Assembly: GCF_014235845.1 (NCBI RefSeq)
Contig: NZ_JACJUQ010000006.1
Location: 163,872 to 227,871, forward strand
Length of the DNA: 64,000 bases
Source: Pontivivens nitratireducens
Lineage (GTDB): Bacteria > Pseudomonadota > Alphaproteobacteria > Rhodobacterales > Rhodobacteraceae
Direction of reading: 5' to 3'
Both the position numbers and the translations under genes were made by a program. The notes under the pieces were generated by a model, which saw only the letters and a list, made by a program, of their open reading frames with translations, was not told the DNA's origin and did no database searches. Below, in pieces: positions 45,953-55,809 of the stretch (within the stretch, counting starts at the first letter, position 1; the number at the start of each line of letters is the position of its first letter).

Positions 45953-47158
45953 TCACTCCGCGCCATCCAGTCGCGGGCCGAAACGACGCGCGGCGATTGC
46001 GGCGGTCGCGCCGTGCAGCAGCGCACTGGCCAGCGCAGTCAGGGTCGCGATGGCGACGATGACCTCGCGGTGGGGCAGGGACTCGATCTGATCGACGATC
46101 AGCAGCGCGAACAGCACGGTCGCCAGCCCACGCGGCCCGAACCATCCGATGAACAGACGCACCGGCCCGCTGGCATCCGTGCCGATCAGCGACAGCCAGA
46201 TCGCGACCGGCCGCACCACGAACAGGCTGGCACCAATCAGACACAGCACCGGGGCCGAGATCGCATCGACCGCCCGTGGCACCAGCGCCAATCCGATAAG
46301 CAGGAATGTCCCGAGGGTGAGTATCGTGCCCTCGGACTCCATGAACTCACGCAGTTGATGATCGCGGCTGTCCTGCGTCGCCCCGAACCCCGCCCCTCCG
46401 GCAAAGGCGGCGAGAAATCCGTTGCCACCTGCGATGTCAGAGATCAGATAGCACAAACCCGCCATTGCGATCAGGGCGATCCCCTCATACCCGGCGGCGC
46501 TGAACCCACGGTTGCGCGCCCATGCCAGACAGCGGCCGCCGCCCCATCCCAGTGCCGCGCCGATGCAGATGCCAAACCCGATCTGCCAGACCGTGAACAG
46601 CAGCCAGTTCTGGTCCTGCACCTGATGAAGCCCTCCCACGGACAGACCTCCGAACAGCAATACCGCCGGCAGGGTGAGGCCGTCATTCACGCCGCTCTCG
46701 ACGTCCAGCGCCCGGCGGACACGTCGCGGCACGGCGGGATTGGTTACGACAGCCTGCCCCAATGCGGCATCCGTAGGGGCCAGGATCGCCGCGACCAGGG
46801 CAACCTCCCAGTACGGCCAATCCGGCAACAGGACGATGCCGACCAGTGTGCCCAGTAACATCGCCAGCGGCAGGCCGAGCAGCAATGTGCGCTGCGGCCA
46901 GACATGCCGCCTTCGCAGGGCGCCAATGTCGATGATGGAAGCATCGGAAAACAGAACGATCACCAGGGTGATTTCGGCGAGGATGTGCAGGGCCTTCTGC
47001 GCCCCGCCCAACTGAAAGACGTCCATCTCCGCCAGCAGCCAGCCCAATATCAAAAACAGCATCGGTCCGGTCAGTACGCTTGTCGTCAAACGCCGTGCGA
47101 AGGCTGCGTATAGCAGCGCGACTGCACCGATGATGAGGAGTCCGGTCTCTTGCGTCAT
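45953..47158 (-). CDS. Cation:proton antiporter (CPA1-like)
   Basis: A 401-residue antiporter with about twelve helices. Ion-site segments are AAILAPTDAALGQAVVTNPAVP and LDVESGVNDGLTLPAVLLF. The C-terminal helices include GWFGPRGLATVLFALLIVDQIESLP. This is the second NhaP-like transporter in the window (the other is at 23112) and is shorter. It is divergent from a universal stress protein gene across a 397-base spacer. Confidence 0.9.
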   Translation of the reverse strand: MTQETGLLIIGAVALLYAAFARRLTTSVLTGPMLFLILGWLLAEMDVFQLGGAQKALHILAEITLVIVLFSDASIIDIGALRRRHVWPQRTLLLGLPLAMLLGTLVGIVLLPDWPYWEVALVAAILAPTDAALGQAVVTNPAVPRRVRRALDVESGVNDGLTLPAVLLFGGLSVGGLHQVQDQNWLLFTVWQIGFGICIGAALGWGGGRCLAWARNRGFSAAGYEGIALIAMAGLCYLISDIAGGNGFLAAFAGGAGFGATQDSRDHQLREFMESEGTILTLGTFLLIGLALVPRAVDAISAPVLCLIGASLFVVRPVAIWLSLIGTDASGPVRLFIGWFGPRGLATVLFALLIVDQIESLPHREVIVAIATLTALASALLHGATAAIAARRFGPRLDGAE

Positions 47159-47555
47159 CGAAATCCGCCCGTGTTTGTATGGCCGCCACCTTCGCCCCCG
47201 GCGTCGCGTTGAGGCAAGCGACGATCCGACTGCGCGCGCAGAGCGGATGCACCATCCCTACGAAACTGCACCTTGATTCCTCTGTAGTGTGGTAACGTGA
47301 CATTGCGGCGGCGCACGTACATTCAGCGCCCGATGACCTATTCTCTGAAAATCGCACATCAGGAAGTACTATCGCCTGAATTTTCAGTCATAAGAAGTAC
47401 ATTTGCCTGACAGATTTCTACAAATAAGTAGATTTGGCCGTAATAATTCTGCAATATTTTTCAAGGGCCAGAAAAACAAAAACCGCTGCTGACCTTTGCA
47501 TAGCTTTGCCCTGATCGGTAAAGGATCAGCCGGGATAGCGTAGGAGAGATTCCTG
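47159..47555. promoter_or_regulatory. 397-base divergent regulatory region between antiporter and stress-protein genes
   Basis: No gene fits here. Two 18-base direct repeats (47362-47379 and 47393-47410) share AAGTAC and GCCTGA and are 31 bases apart. An inverted repeat CTGAAAAT/ATTTTCAG encloses the first of them. TCTAC-N6-GTAGA is at 47417-47432. CTGATC-N7-GATCAG is at 47511-47529, near the stress gene. The 47340-47460 part is AT-richer than the flanks. Confidence 0.6.
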
Positions 47556-47993
47556 ATGCCGTCGAAACTAGTAGTCGGGCTGGATGGCCATGCGTCGGGG
47601 GAGCGTGCACTCGCCCATGGCATGCGACTGGCCGAGTTGATCGGAACATGTGAGCTTCTGGTCGTATATGTGATCGAATGGTCACCGTTTTCGTTCCAGA
47701 CAGCCGAGGAGAACGCCCAGCGGCACAAACGTCGTGAGGAGGAGATCGCAATGGCAAAGAGCCGTGTCGTCGATCCCGCCGTGCAGAGGGTCAAATCCGC
47801 CAATATCGAAAGCCGGGGCATCGTCAAACACGGTGACGTGGCGCAGATCCTCAATACCGTTTGCGAAGCTGAGGGGGCGGAGCAGATCATCGTCGCGCGA
47901 TCGTCCGAGGGCGGCTTTGCGAAGCGGTTCTTCGGCTCGTCTACCTCCAACCTCGTGATGAATGCCACCGTGCCCGTTACGGTCGTCAATTAA
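47556..47993 (+). CDS. Universal stress protein (UspA family)
   Basis: A 145-residue single-domain Usp. It begins KLVVGLDGHASGERALAHGMRLAELIG and ends ARSSEGGFAKRFFGSSTSNLVMNATVPVTVV, where the G-x2-G-x9-G-(S/T) ATP-binding signature appears as GGFAKRFFGSS with altered spacing. TAGGAGAGAT precedes the ATG. A sodium:alanine symporter gene follows 11 bases after the stop and is probably cotranscribed, which is an unusual partner. The long upstream region suggests several regulators. Confidence 0.9.
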   Translation: MPSKLVVGLDGHASGERALAHGMRLAELIGTCELLVVYVIEWSPFSFQTAEENAQRHKRREEEIAMAKSRVVDPAVQRVKSANIESRGIVKHGDVAQILNTVCEAEGAEQIIVARSSEGGFAKRFFGSSTSNLVMNATVPVTVVN

Positions 47994-48004
47994 GGAATCG
48001 GACC

Positions 48005-49546
48005 ATGAAACTCTTTCCAACGCTGCTGGCGCTGTCCGCGACGGCGACCGCGGCCTCCGCGCAGGAGGCGATGTCCCTGGACGAACGGGTGAACGAGGTG
48101 TTCGCGAACGTCACCGGTCCTTTCGTCAACCTGATCTTCGCCCCGCTGCCCGGAACGGCATTTCCGTGGATCGTGCTGTGGCTGGTTGTCGCGGCGTCGA
48201 TCTTCACCGTTTATTTCGGTTTCGTGCAGTTCAGGTTCTTCGGCCATGCGATCCGACTGGTGAAGGGCGATTATTCCGATCCTGACGATGCGGGTGAGGT
48301 CAGCCACTTCCAGGCGCTGGCGACGGCGCTGTCGGGCACCGTCGGGCTGGGCAACATCGCGGGTGTCGCGGTGGCCGTGGGCATCGGCGGGCCGGGGGCG
48401 ACATTCTGGATGATCCTTGCGGGTCTGCTGGGCATGGCGTCCAAGTTCACCGAATGTACGCTGGGCGTGAAGTACCGCAACGAATACCCTGACGGGACAG
48501 TCTCGGGCGGGCCGATGTACTATATCCAGAAGGGGTTCAACGAGCTTGGCCTGCCGGGGGGCAAGATCCTGGCCGTCCTGTTCTCGATCTTCTGTATTCT
48601 GGGCGCACTGGGCGGTGGCAACATGTTCCAGGCCAATCAGGCACATGCGCAGATTTCGGGGATCGTCGGGGCCTATCCGGGATGGATTACCGGCGTGATC
48701 TTCGCGGTTGTGGTGTTTGCCGTCATCATCGGCGGTATCAAATCCATCGCCCATGTGACGGAGAAGATCGTGCCGTTCATGGGCATCCTGTATGTCGGTG
48801 CGGCGCTGATCATCCTGCTGGCCAACTTCGATCAGATCGGGTGGGCATTCGGTCAAATCTTCGCCGGGGCCTTTACCGGGCTGGGTGTTGCGGGTGGTCT
48901 GGTTGGCGCGTTGATCCAGGGGTTCAAGCGGGCAGCATTCTCGAACGAGGCGGGCGTCGGCTCGGCCGCGATCGCGCACTCCGCCGTAAAGACGAAGGAG
49001 CCGATCACCGAAGGGTTCGTGTCCCTGCTGGAACCGCTGATTGATACGGTCGTGATCTGCACCATGACGGCACTGGTCATCACCATTTCCGGCCAGTTGA
49101 TTGTGGACGAAGCGACGGGTCGTTTCGTGCTGAACGAAGCAGGCACCGCGATCGCGACAATTGGCGATACCAGCGGCGTGGCGCTGACCTCGGCGGCATT
49201 CGGCACCGGTATCAGCTGGTTCCCGTATGTCCTGGCCATCGCGGTGGTGCTGTTCGCATTCTCCACCATGATCTCCTGGTCGTATTACGGTCTGAAGGCG
49301 TGGACCTATCTGTTCGGAGAGGGCAAGACGACCGAGATCGTGTTCAAGGTGATCTTCTGCATCTTCATCGTGATCGGTGCGGCGGCCAGCCTTGGCCCGG
49401 TCATCGACTTCTCGGATGCGGCGATCTTCTCGATGGCGGTGGTGAACATCTTCTGCCTGTACTTCCTGATGAAGCTGGTGCGCAAGGAATTGCGGTCCTA
49501 TTCCTCGCGGCTGTCCGCAGGTGAGATCAAGGTGTACAAGAACTGA
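48005..49546 (+). CDS. Sodium:alanine symporter (AGCS family)
   Basis: A 513-residue Na+-coupled amino-acid importer. A leading hydrophobic segment (about 1-20, ending AQEA) looks like a signal peptide, seen in some members. Diagnostic segments are ATALSGTVGLGNIAGVAVAVGIGGPGATFWMI and LGALGGGNMFQANQ, then SNEAGVGSAAIAHSAVKTKEPITEGFVSLLEPLIDTVVICTMTALVI. Alanine or glycine is the likely substrate. A strong terminator follows and overlaps the convergent SIS gene. Confidence 0.93.
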   Translation: MKLFPTLLALSATATAASAQEAMSLDERVNEVFANVTGPFVNLIFAPLPGTAFPWIVLWLVVAASIFTVYFGFVQFRFFGHAIRLVKGDYSDPDDAGEVSHFQALATALSGTVGLGNIAGVAVAVGIGGPGATFWMILAGLLGMASKFTECTLGVKYRNEYPDGTVSGGPMYYIQKGFNELGLPGGKILAVLFSIFCILGALGGGNMFQANQAHAQISGIVGAYPGWITGVIFAVVVFAVIIGGIKSIAHVTEKIVPFMGILYVGAALIILLANFDQIGWAFGQIFAGAFTGLGVAGGLVGALIQGFKRAAFSNEAGVGSAAIAHSAVKTKEPITEGFVSLLEPLIDTVVICTMTALVITISGQLIVDEATGRFVLNEAGTAIATIGDTSGVALTSAAFGTGISWFPYVLAIAVVLFAFSTMISWSYYGLKAWTYLFGEGKTTEIVFKVIFCIFIVIGAAASLGPVIDFSDAAIFSMAVVNIFCLYFLMKLVRKELRSYSSRLSAGEIKVYKN

Positions 49547-49553
49547 TCGCGCG

Positions 49554-49573
49554 GGGGCGTCACGCGGCGCCCC
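49554..49573 (+). terminator. Small GC hairpin after the symporter gene
   Basis: GGGGCG (49554-49559) pairs with CGCCCC (49568-49573) immediately after the symporter stop, ahead of the main terminator. Confidence 0.4.
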
Positions 49574-49585
49574 TGCATATTGCTC

Positions 49586-49629
49586 GAAACGGTCACGTGC
49601 TGGGGTCAGCGCGTGACCGTTTCCTTTTT
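49586..49629. terminator. Terminator shared by convergent symporter and SIS genes
   Basis: A perfect 12-pair stem, GAAACGGTCACG (49586-49597) and CGTGACCGTTTC (49612-49623), is followed by CTTTTTC on the plus strand. The right arm lies inside the last codons of the SIS gene, so part of its C-terminus is also terminator sequence. Confidence 0.8.
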
Positions 49630-50577
49630 CAGCCTGCGGGGGGCGTCGGGATCGTGGCCGCGCGCGCGGGCCGCCTGCTCGATGCTCAGGTAAAGCGAGG
49701 GCAGCGCCAGCAAGGGATCCAGTATCGGATGCAGGGGCGCCGTCGTGATGCGCAGCGGCTTGATGCCATGCGTGGCGAGAGCGTCCAGCGGGCCATCCAT
49801 GCCCGGACCCTCGCCTATCGCGATCACCGCCGCTTCGGGGCCGATGGCGGCGACAGGGCCGTGCAGGGATTCCGCCGCGCTGAGCGCAAGCGCCGGCATG
49901 GCACAGCATTCTGCGGCCTTCAGCGCCAGTTCGCGGGCGATGCCCAGACCGGGCCCGCGCCCCAGAACCACCGCCCAGGGGGCTTCGGCCAGTGCTTCGG
50001 AAATCCGGTCACAGGCCATCAAGCCATGCGTCAGGCGGTCGGGGGCCGCATCCAGTGCGGCGTGCAGGACCGCGTCCTCACGCCATTCGGCCAACAGGCG
50101 CAACCCGGCGAGGACGGTGTTCACATAGCTCTTGGTCGCGGCCACCGCGCGTTCGGGGCCGGCTTGCAGGTCGATGGTGTGATCGCAGGCATTCGCCAGC
50201 GGACTGTCGGGCGTGTTGGTCATGGCGACTGTCATCGCGCCACCGGCGCGCAGGGCACCCGACAGGGCGATGATATCCTCGCTCGCCCCCGATTGACTGA
50301 ACGCCAGCGCCGCCAGTCCCGCGACGTTCAGTTTCGCCCCGTGGATCGAGGCGACCGATGGCCCCATCGAAGCAACCGGCAGGCCCGCGCCGATTTCAAC
50401 TGCGTATTTCCATACATTCGCCGCATGGTCCGACGATCCGCGTGCGACCGTTATCAGGGCGGGGGGTGCGAGCAGGCGCAGGCGTGCAGCCACCTGCGCG
50501 ATGGCTGGGCGTGAATCTTCCAGCCGCGCGGCGGCTTGCGGAATCTCCAGCGTTTCGGTTCGCATCAGGTCAGTCAT
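49606..50577 (-). CDS. SIS-domain protein, NagB-II/GlmS-isomerase-like
   Basis: A 323-residue double-SIS-domain protein without the glutaminase domain of GlmS. It matches NagB-II-type glucosamine-6-phosphate deaminases: ARGSSDHAANVWKY (45-58), PSVAS, SQSGASEDI (94-102), AGPERAVAATKSY (139-151), ESLHGPVAAIG near 230-245 and the end RGHDPDAPRRLKKETVTR. Expected role: deaminate an aminosugar-6-phosphate to a ketose phosphate. It starts with an ATGA overlap on the PfkB kinase gene and ends the transporter operon. Fructosamine-phosphate deglycase (FrlB/FraB) is an alternative in the same superfamily. Confidence 0.85.
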   Translation of the reverse strand: MTDLMRTETLEIPQAAARLEDSRPAIAQVAARLRLLAPPALITVARGSSDHAANVWKYAVEIGAGLPVASMGPSVASIHGAKLNVAGLAALAFSQSGASEDIIALSGALRAGGAMTVAMTNTPDSPLANACDHTIDLQAGPERAVAATKSYVNTVLAGLRLLAEWREDAVLHAALDAAPDRLTHGLMACDRISEALAEAPWAVVLGRGPGLGIARELALKAAECCAMPALALSAAESLHGPVAAIGPEAAVIAIGEGPGMDGPLDALATHGIKPLRITTAPLHPILDPLLALPSLYLSIEQAARARGHDPDAPRRLKKETVTR

Positions 50578-51436
50578 GATCGCACCATACCCGAAATACC
50601 GCCCGTTCCACCAAGCGCGCTGACAGCGGAGGCCCCGATCCGATTGCCTGCGGCAAGGCAGTCGGACGTGGGACGCCCTGCCAACCAGGAATCCAGAAAT
50701 CCCGCATTGAACGCATCGCCGGCGCCGGTGGCATCCTCGACACGGACGGGGGTGGTGGGAACGTGCAGATCTGTGTCACCGAACCGCGCCCTTGCCCCGT
50801 TCGCCCCACATTTGATGATCGTCAGGGGGGCCGCGTCAAGCATTCCGGCTGCATCCAGCATCGCGGCCTCTTCTTCGTTGGGCAGGAAGATATCGACCGA
50901 CCCGATCAAAGGGCCTGCGTCGGGAGGCAGGGTATCCTCCCAGCCGCAATCGAGCGAGATGGTGATCCCCTCGGCCCGCGCGGCGGCGATCAGGTCGGGA
51001 TGTTCCAGAAGGGTGCGCAATTCGCCTATATGCAGGTGGCTTGCGCCATCGAAGGACAGGGTATCGGGCAGGGCGCGCCCGGTACGGCGGGTGACGAAGG
51101 CACGATCCCCATCCATCGGCAGGGCGACGGTGATCTGCGGATCGGTGCCATCGGGGGCAGGCGCACACCCGGACGCGCCGACCCCGGCCCTGGCGATCTG
51201 GTCGCGCACGGTGTCTTCGAACGGGGCGGCGGGCAGAGTGGCGACGAGGTCAGCATTCCGCCCCAGCGCGGCCAGCCAGGCGGCGGTGATGAACGCGCCG
51301 CCCCCGGCGTGCAGGCTCAACCCCTCGGCAAAGATCTCCTGCCCCATTGCGGGCAGACGACCGGTGCCGGAGAAGACCAGATCGCAGTAGAGCCTGCCGG
51401 CGCAGACCACGTTACGGTGGGTGTCGCGGGCATCCT

Positions 51437-51440
<4 letters not shown>
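50574..51440 (-). CDS. PfkB family sugar kinase
   Basis: A 288-residue ribokinase-like kinase. It has the N-terminal GRLYCDLVFSGTGRLPAMGQEIFAEGLSLHAGGGAFITA, where the GG hinge and sugar site lie, and the ATP/anion-hole signature DATGAGDAFNAGFLDSWLAG near 235-254, with the catalytic Asp in GAGD. The substrate is likely the free amino sugar released in this pathway; fructosamine or ribose-type sugars are alternatives. It overlaps both neighbours by four bases. Confidence 0.9.
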
Positions 51441-52483
<1,043 letters not shown>

Positions 52484-52486
52484 GGG

Positions 52487-53974
52487 TCAGGACTCCTGAA
52501 GGGCGGAGAAAGCGGTGTCGAGGGCGGCCGAAGCCTCCTCGCGCCGCGTGATGCGTCGGGTCTGCGCGGTTTGCAGGTGATCCAGAGTGCCGGTGTAGGT
52601 CGTCAGGGCGGCGGCCAGCGCCGCAGGTGCCGGACCGCCGGGCCGGTCGCGCCGCGCGACGAAGGTTTCGGGCGACACCGTGATCTCGAACTCCCGCGGG
52701 TCGAGCATGGTATCGCGCCCGGTGATCTGCGTGAAACCGGCACGAAAGGCATCGTACCCCTCACCCAGTGGCCTGCCCGCCGCGATGACGGCGCGGGCCG
52801 TGATGGCCGCGACCTCATGCGCCTGACGGAAGGTCAGGTTCTCGTCGCGCACCAGCGTGTCGGCCAGTTCGGTGATGGTGACGCAGGCGGCGTCCATGTT
52901 CCGCCGCACCCGGTCCGCATTGATCGTGCAGGCGGGCAGGAACGCGGTGAGCAGGTCCAGCATCCGGCCCCCGCTTTCGAATGCGGCATACCCGGCCTGC
53001 TGCACCTCCCCCTCAGAGTCGTTCATGTCGGTGAAGGGGGTGTTGCGCATGGTGTCGACCATCACGTCACACCGCCCGGCGGTCACGGCGGCGAGGTGGC
53101 GCATATGCTCGATGGGCACCGGATTGCGTTTCTGCGGCATGATGGAGCTGATCTGCACAAGGGAGCCGGGAACCGACAGTTGCCCCACCTCGAACGCGGA
53201 CCAGAACGCCATGTCCTGCACCACGCGGCCCAGATGCACGAAGGGCAGCTTCATCGCGGAATAAAGCCCCGTGATATAATCGACGGAGGCGATGCAGCCA
53301 TAGGAGTTAAGCAGCGGTTCCTCGAACCCCAACAGCGTCGCCACACGCGCCCGGTCGATGGGAAAGCCCGTTGTCGTGATCGCTGCCGCACCCATCGGGC
53401 ACAGGTCTAGGGGGGCTATCGCGGCGCTCAGCCGTTCCGCATCGCGCAGCACCACCTCCACCATCGCGGCCAGATAATGACCGAAGGTGGACGGTTGCGC
53501 CGGTTGACCGTGGGTATAGGCGACGATGGGGGTCTGCGCCTCACGCCGGGCCGTGTCGATCAGGGCGGAGGCAAGGGTCAGAAGCTGGGCCACCATCCCC
53601 TCCGCTCGCCAGCGCAGCGCCATCTTGAACAGGGTGTGGTCCATATCGTTGCGCGACCGGGCAGTGTGCAGCGCGCCGCCCAGATCGCCCAGACGGGCGC
53701 GTAGCTCTGCCTCGACCAGGAAGAACCAATCCTCATGCTCCCCGGTATAGGTCAGCGCGTCACGGTCCGTTTCCACCTCGATGGCGGTCAGGGCTGTGGC
53801 GATCTTGGCTGCGTCCTGTGCGTTCAAAATGCCGGTTTCATGCAGCATCACCAGATGGGCGCGGTTGATCGCGTCCATATCGGCGGCGTGATTGGTCTTC
53901 ACCCCCTCGAACAGGGGGGCGAGGACCGTATCCTTGTAAACGGGGTGCGGGAATTTTTGCAGATCGACACTCAT
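52487..53974 (-). CDS. Argininosuccinate-lyase-like enzyme of the fumarase/aspartase superfamily
   Basis: A 495-residue homologue of ArgH. Family landmarks are HTARSRND (103-110), THGQ (154-157, the base-shuttle His155) and the mobile catalytic loop SSIMPQKRNP (276-285) with the catalytic Ser. It lacks the canonical ArgH N-terminus (WGGRF), and the ArgH NPD reads NPV. Superfamily enzymes eliminate fumarate from N- or O-linked succinyl or malyl compounds. Lying inside a sugar-ABC operon with kinase, deaminase and deacetylase genes, it is unlikely to serve arginine synthesis. EDDS-lyase-like chemistry is a related precedent. ATG 53974 overlaps the permease stop. Confidence 0.82.
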   Translation of the reverse strand: MSVDLQKFPHPVYKDTVLAPLFEGVKTNHAADMDAINRAHLVMLHETGILNAQDAAKIATALTAIEVETDRDALTYTGEHEDWFFLVEAELRARLGDLGGALHTARSRNDMDHTLFKMALRWRAEGMVAQLLTLASALIDTARREAQTPIVAYTHGQPAQPSTFGHYLAAMVEVVLRDAERLSAAIAPLDLCPMGAAAITTTGFPIDRARVATLLGFEEPLLNSYGCIASVDYITGLYSAMKLPFVHLGRVVQDMAFWSAFEVGQLSVPGSLVQISSIMPQKRNPVPIEHMRHLAAVTAGRCDVMVDTMRNTPFTDMNDSEGEVQQAGYAAFESGGRMLDLLTAFLPACTINADRVRRNMDAACVTITELADTLVRDENLTFRQAHEVAAITARAVIAAGRPLGEGYDAFRAGFTQITGRDTMLDPREFEITVSPETFVARRDRPGGPAPAALAAALTTYTGTLDHLQTAQTRRITRREEASAALDTAFSALQES

Positions 53975-54846
53975 CCCTTCAGCCCCGCCATGACAACGCC
54001 GCGAATGATGAACCGTTGGAAGATCAGGAACACCACCAATGTGGGAATGGTCGAGATCGCGGCCCCGGTCATGATCAGCTCCCACGCCACATCCGCCTCA
54101 TCCCCGAACCCGGCGAGGCCGACGGGCAGCGTGTACATGTCGGTGGAGTTGGTTACGATCAGCGGCCACAGGAATGCCGTCCAGTTGCCGAGGAAGACGA
54201 AGATCGCCAGTGCCGCCAGTGCCGGGCGCACCAACGGCATCGCCACGCTCCACCAGATCTGGAACTCGTTCAGGCCGTCGATGCGCGCCGCCTCGATGAA
54301 GTCATCCGGCACGCTTTCGAAGAACTGCTTCATCAGGAAAACACCGAACGCGGTCATCAGACCGGGGAACATGATGCCCCAGTAAGTGTCGAGCCAGCCG
54401 AAGCTTTGCGACATCAGATACCACGGGATCACCAGCATCTCCGTCGGGATCATCAGGGTGGACAGGATCGCGATGAATACCAGCGTGCGGCCCGGAAACT
54501 TGAACTTGCACAAGGTGTAGCCGACCAGACTGTCAAAGAACAAAGCGGAGATCGTGGTCAGCGTCGCCACGATCATCGAATTGACGAACCACCAGTAAAA
54601 CCGGCCATCCTCCAGCACGTAGATGTAGTTCTCGAGCGTCGGTTCCTCGGGGATGAGGTTGACGTTATAGACCTCCCACGGCCATTTCAGCGAGGTCGAG
54701 ATCATGTAGGCGATGGGCATCACCATCAGAATGCCGCCGCCGAACAGCAGCAGCCAGCGGATGATCTGCCCCATGTTGCGCGGTTTGCGCGGGGCCTTGG
54801 TGTCGAGGGTTGCCGCCGTCGTCGGCCGGATATCTGTCGCGGTCAT
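53971..54846 (-). CDS. Sugar ABC transporter permease, MalG type
   Basis: A 291-residue inner-membrane permease with six helices. The EAA loop EAARIDGLNEFQIWWSVAMPLVRPALA is near 190-216, for contact with the ATPase. The N-terminus is a soluble Thr/Ala-rich head of about 25 residues. It overlaps the MalF-type permease gene upstream and the lyase gene downstream by four bases each. The set is complete: binding protein, two permeases and ATPase. Confidence 0.94.
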   Translation of the reverse strand: MTATDIRPTTAATLDTKAPRKPRNMGQIIRWLLLFGGGILMVMPIAYMISTSLKWPWEVYNVNLIPEEPTLENYIYVLEDGRFYWWFVNSMIVATLTTISALFFDSLVGYTLCKFKFPGRTLVFIAILSTLMIPTEMLVIPWYLMSQSFGWLDTYWGIMFPGLMTAFGVFLMKQFFESVPDDFIEAARIDGLNEFQIWWSVAMPLVRPALAALAIFVFLGNWTAFLWPLIVTNSTDMYTLPVGLAGFGDEADVAWELIMTGAAISTIPTLVVFLIFQRFIIRGVVMAGLKG

Positions 54847-55739
54847 CGGTCGGCCCTCAGCAGCCAGAGTTGGATCAGGCTGACGATCAGCAGGATGGTG
54901 AACAGCACCACCGTCTGCGCCGCGGCATAGCCCATGTCGAAGGAGTTGAACGCGGTGTCATAGATCATCAGCACCAACGGTTTGGTGGAGTTCAGCGGCC
55001 CGCCGGGATTGTTCGTCGTCATGTTGAACACATGGTCGAAGATCCGCAGGAACCCGATGGAGGAAAACACCACAATGAACACAATCGTCGGGCGCAGCAG
55101 CGGCAACGTGATTTCCCACAGCACGGTCCACCACGACACGCCGTCGATGCGCGCGGCCTCGTAATAGCTTTGCGGGATGGATCGCAGCCCGGCCATGAAG
55201 ATGATGATCTGAAATCCCAGCCCGGCCCAGACCGCCGGCGCCAGAACGGCCGGCAAGGCATTGGTGGTGGAGTTCAGGAACGCGATCTGCTCGATCCCCA
55301 CGCTGGCGAGCATATTGTTGAACAGACCGATGGGCACGCCCTGATAGAACCAGCGCCACACCCAGGCCATCGCCACGGCGGAGGTCATGAAAGGCAGGAA
55401 ATACAGCATCCTGATGAATGAATGCCCGAACCGCAGCTTGTCCAGATGATAGGCGACCACGAAGCTGATCAGCAGGCTGACCGGCGTGCCGATGATCAGA
55501 TACAGGAACGTGTTGGCGAAGACCTTCCAGAACACGGGGTCGTTCACCAGCTTCACGTAATTGTCCAACCCGGTCCAGGTCCGCGATCCCAGCAGGTTCC
55601 AGTCCTGGAACGAAATCAGGACGGCGTTGCCGGTCGGATAGAAGCGGATCACGGTATAGAACAGTACCGGCACGGCCAGGAAAATCCAGGCCCAGACGAT
55701 CTGCTTCTGACGGATGGTCAGGTCGCGGTAACGGAACAT
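54843..55739 (-). CDS. Sugar ABC transporter permease, MalF type
   Basis: A 298-residue permease with about six helices. The EAA loop is EAARIDGVSWWTVLWEITLPLLRPTIV near 192-218. It is 70 bases downstream of the binding-protein gene, across a strong hairpin, and overlaps the MalG-type gene by four bases. Together they form a CUT1-type importer for sugars or glycosides. Confidence 0.94.
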   Translation of the reverse strand: MFRYRDLTIRQKQIVWAWIFLAVPVLFYTVIRFYPTGNAVLISFQDWNLLGSRTWTGLDNYVKLVNDPVFWKVFANTFLYLIIGTPVSLLISFVVAYHLDKLRFGHSFIRMLYFLPFMTSAVAMAWVWRWFYQGVPIGLFNNMLASVGIEQIAFLNSTTNALPAVLAPAVWAGLGFQIIIFMAGLRSIPQSYYEAARIDGVSWWTVLWEITLPLLRPTIVFIVVFSSIGFLRIFDHVFNMTTNNPGGPLNSTKPLVLMIYDTAFNSFDMGYAAAQTVVLFTILLIVSLIQLWLLRADR

Positions 55740-55764
55740 TGGGGACGCTTTCGGTTATATTGAG

Positions 55765-55792
55765 CAAGGCGGCCCTCGAAAAGGCCGCCTTG
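55765..55792 (-). terminator. Intercistronic hairpin after the binding-protein gene
   Basis: CAAGGCGGCC (55765-55774) and GGCCGCCTTG (55783-55792) form a ten-pair stem with an eight-base loop and no T run in the minus direction. Such hairpins after a binding-protein gene usually protect or partly terminate mRNA so that binding protein exceeds permease. Confidence 0.6.
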
Positions 55793-55809
55793 CAGACTAC
55801 GCTGACACA

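Noticed and set aside
47384..47989. A 201-residue minus-strand frame opposite the stress protein
   Set aside because: Antisense to a conserved Usp and lacking any recognisable feature; the overlapping upstream region is better explained as regulatory DNA.
47990..49909. A 639-residue minus-strand frame opposite the alanine symporter
   Set aside because: The sequence is Arg/His/Gly-rich without domains, and the plus-strand symporter is unmistakable.
52487..53974. Naming the lyase argH
   Set aside because: The motif differences and sugar operon context argue against arginine biosynthesis, so no symbol is given.
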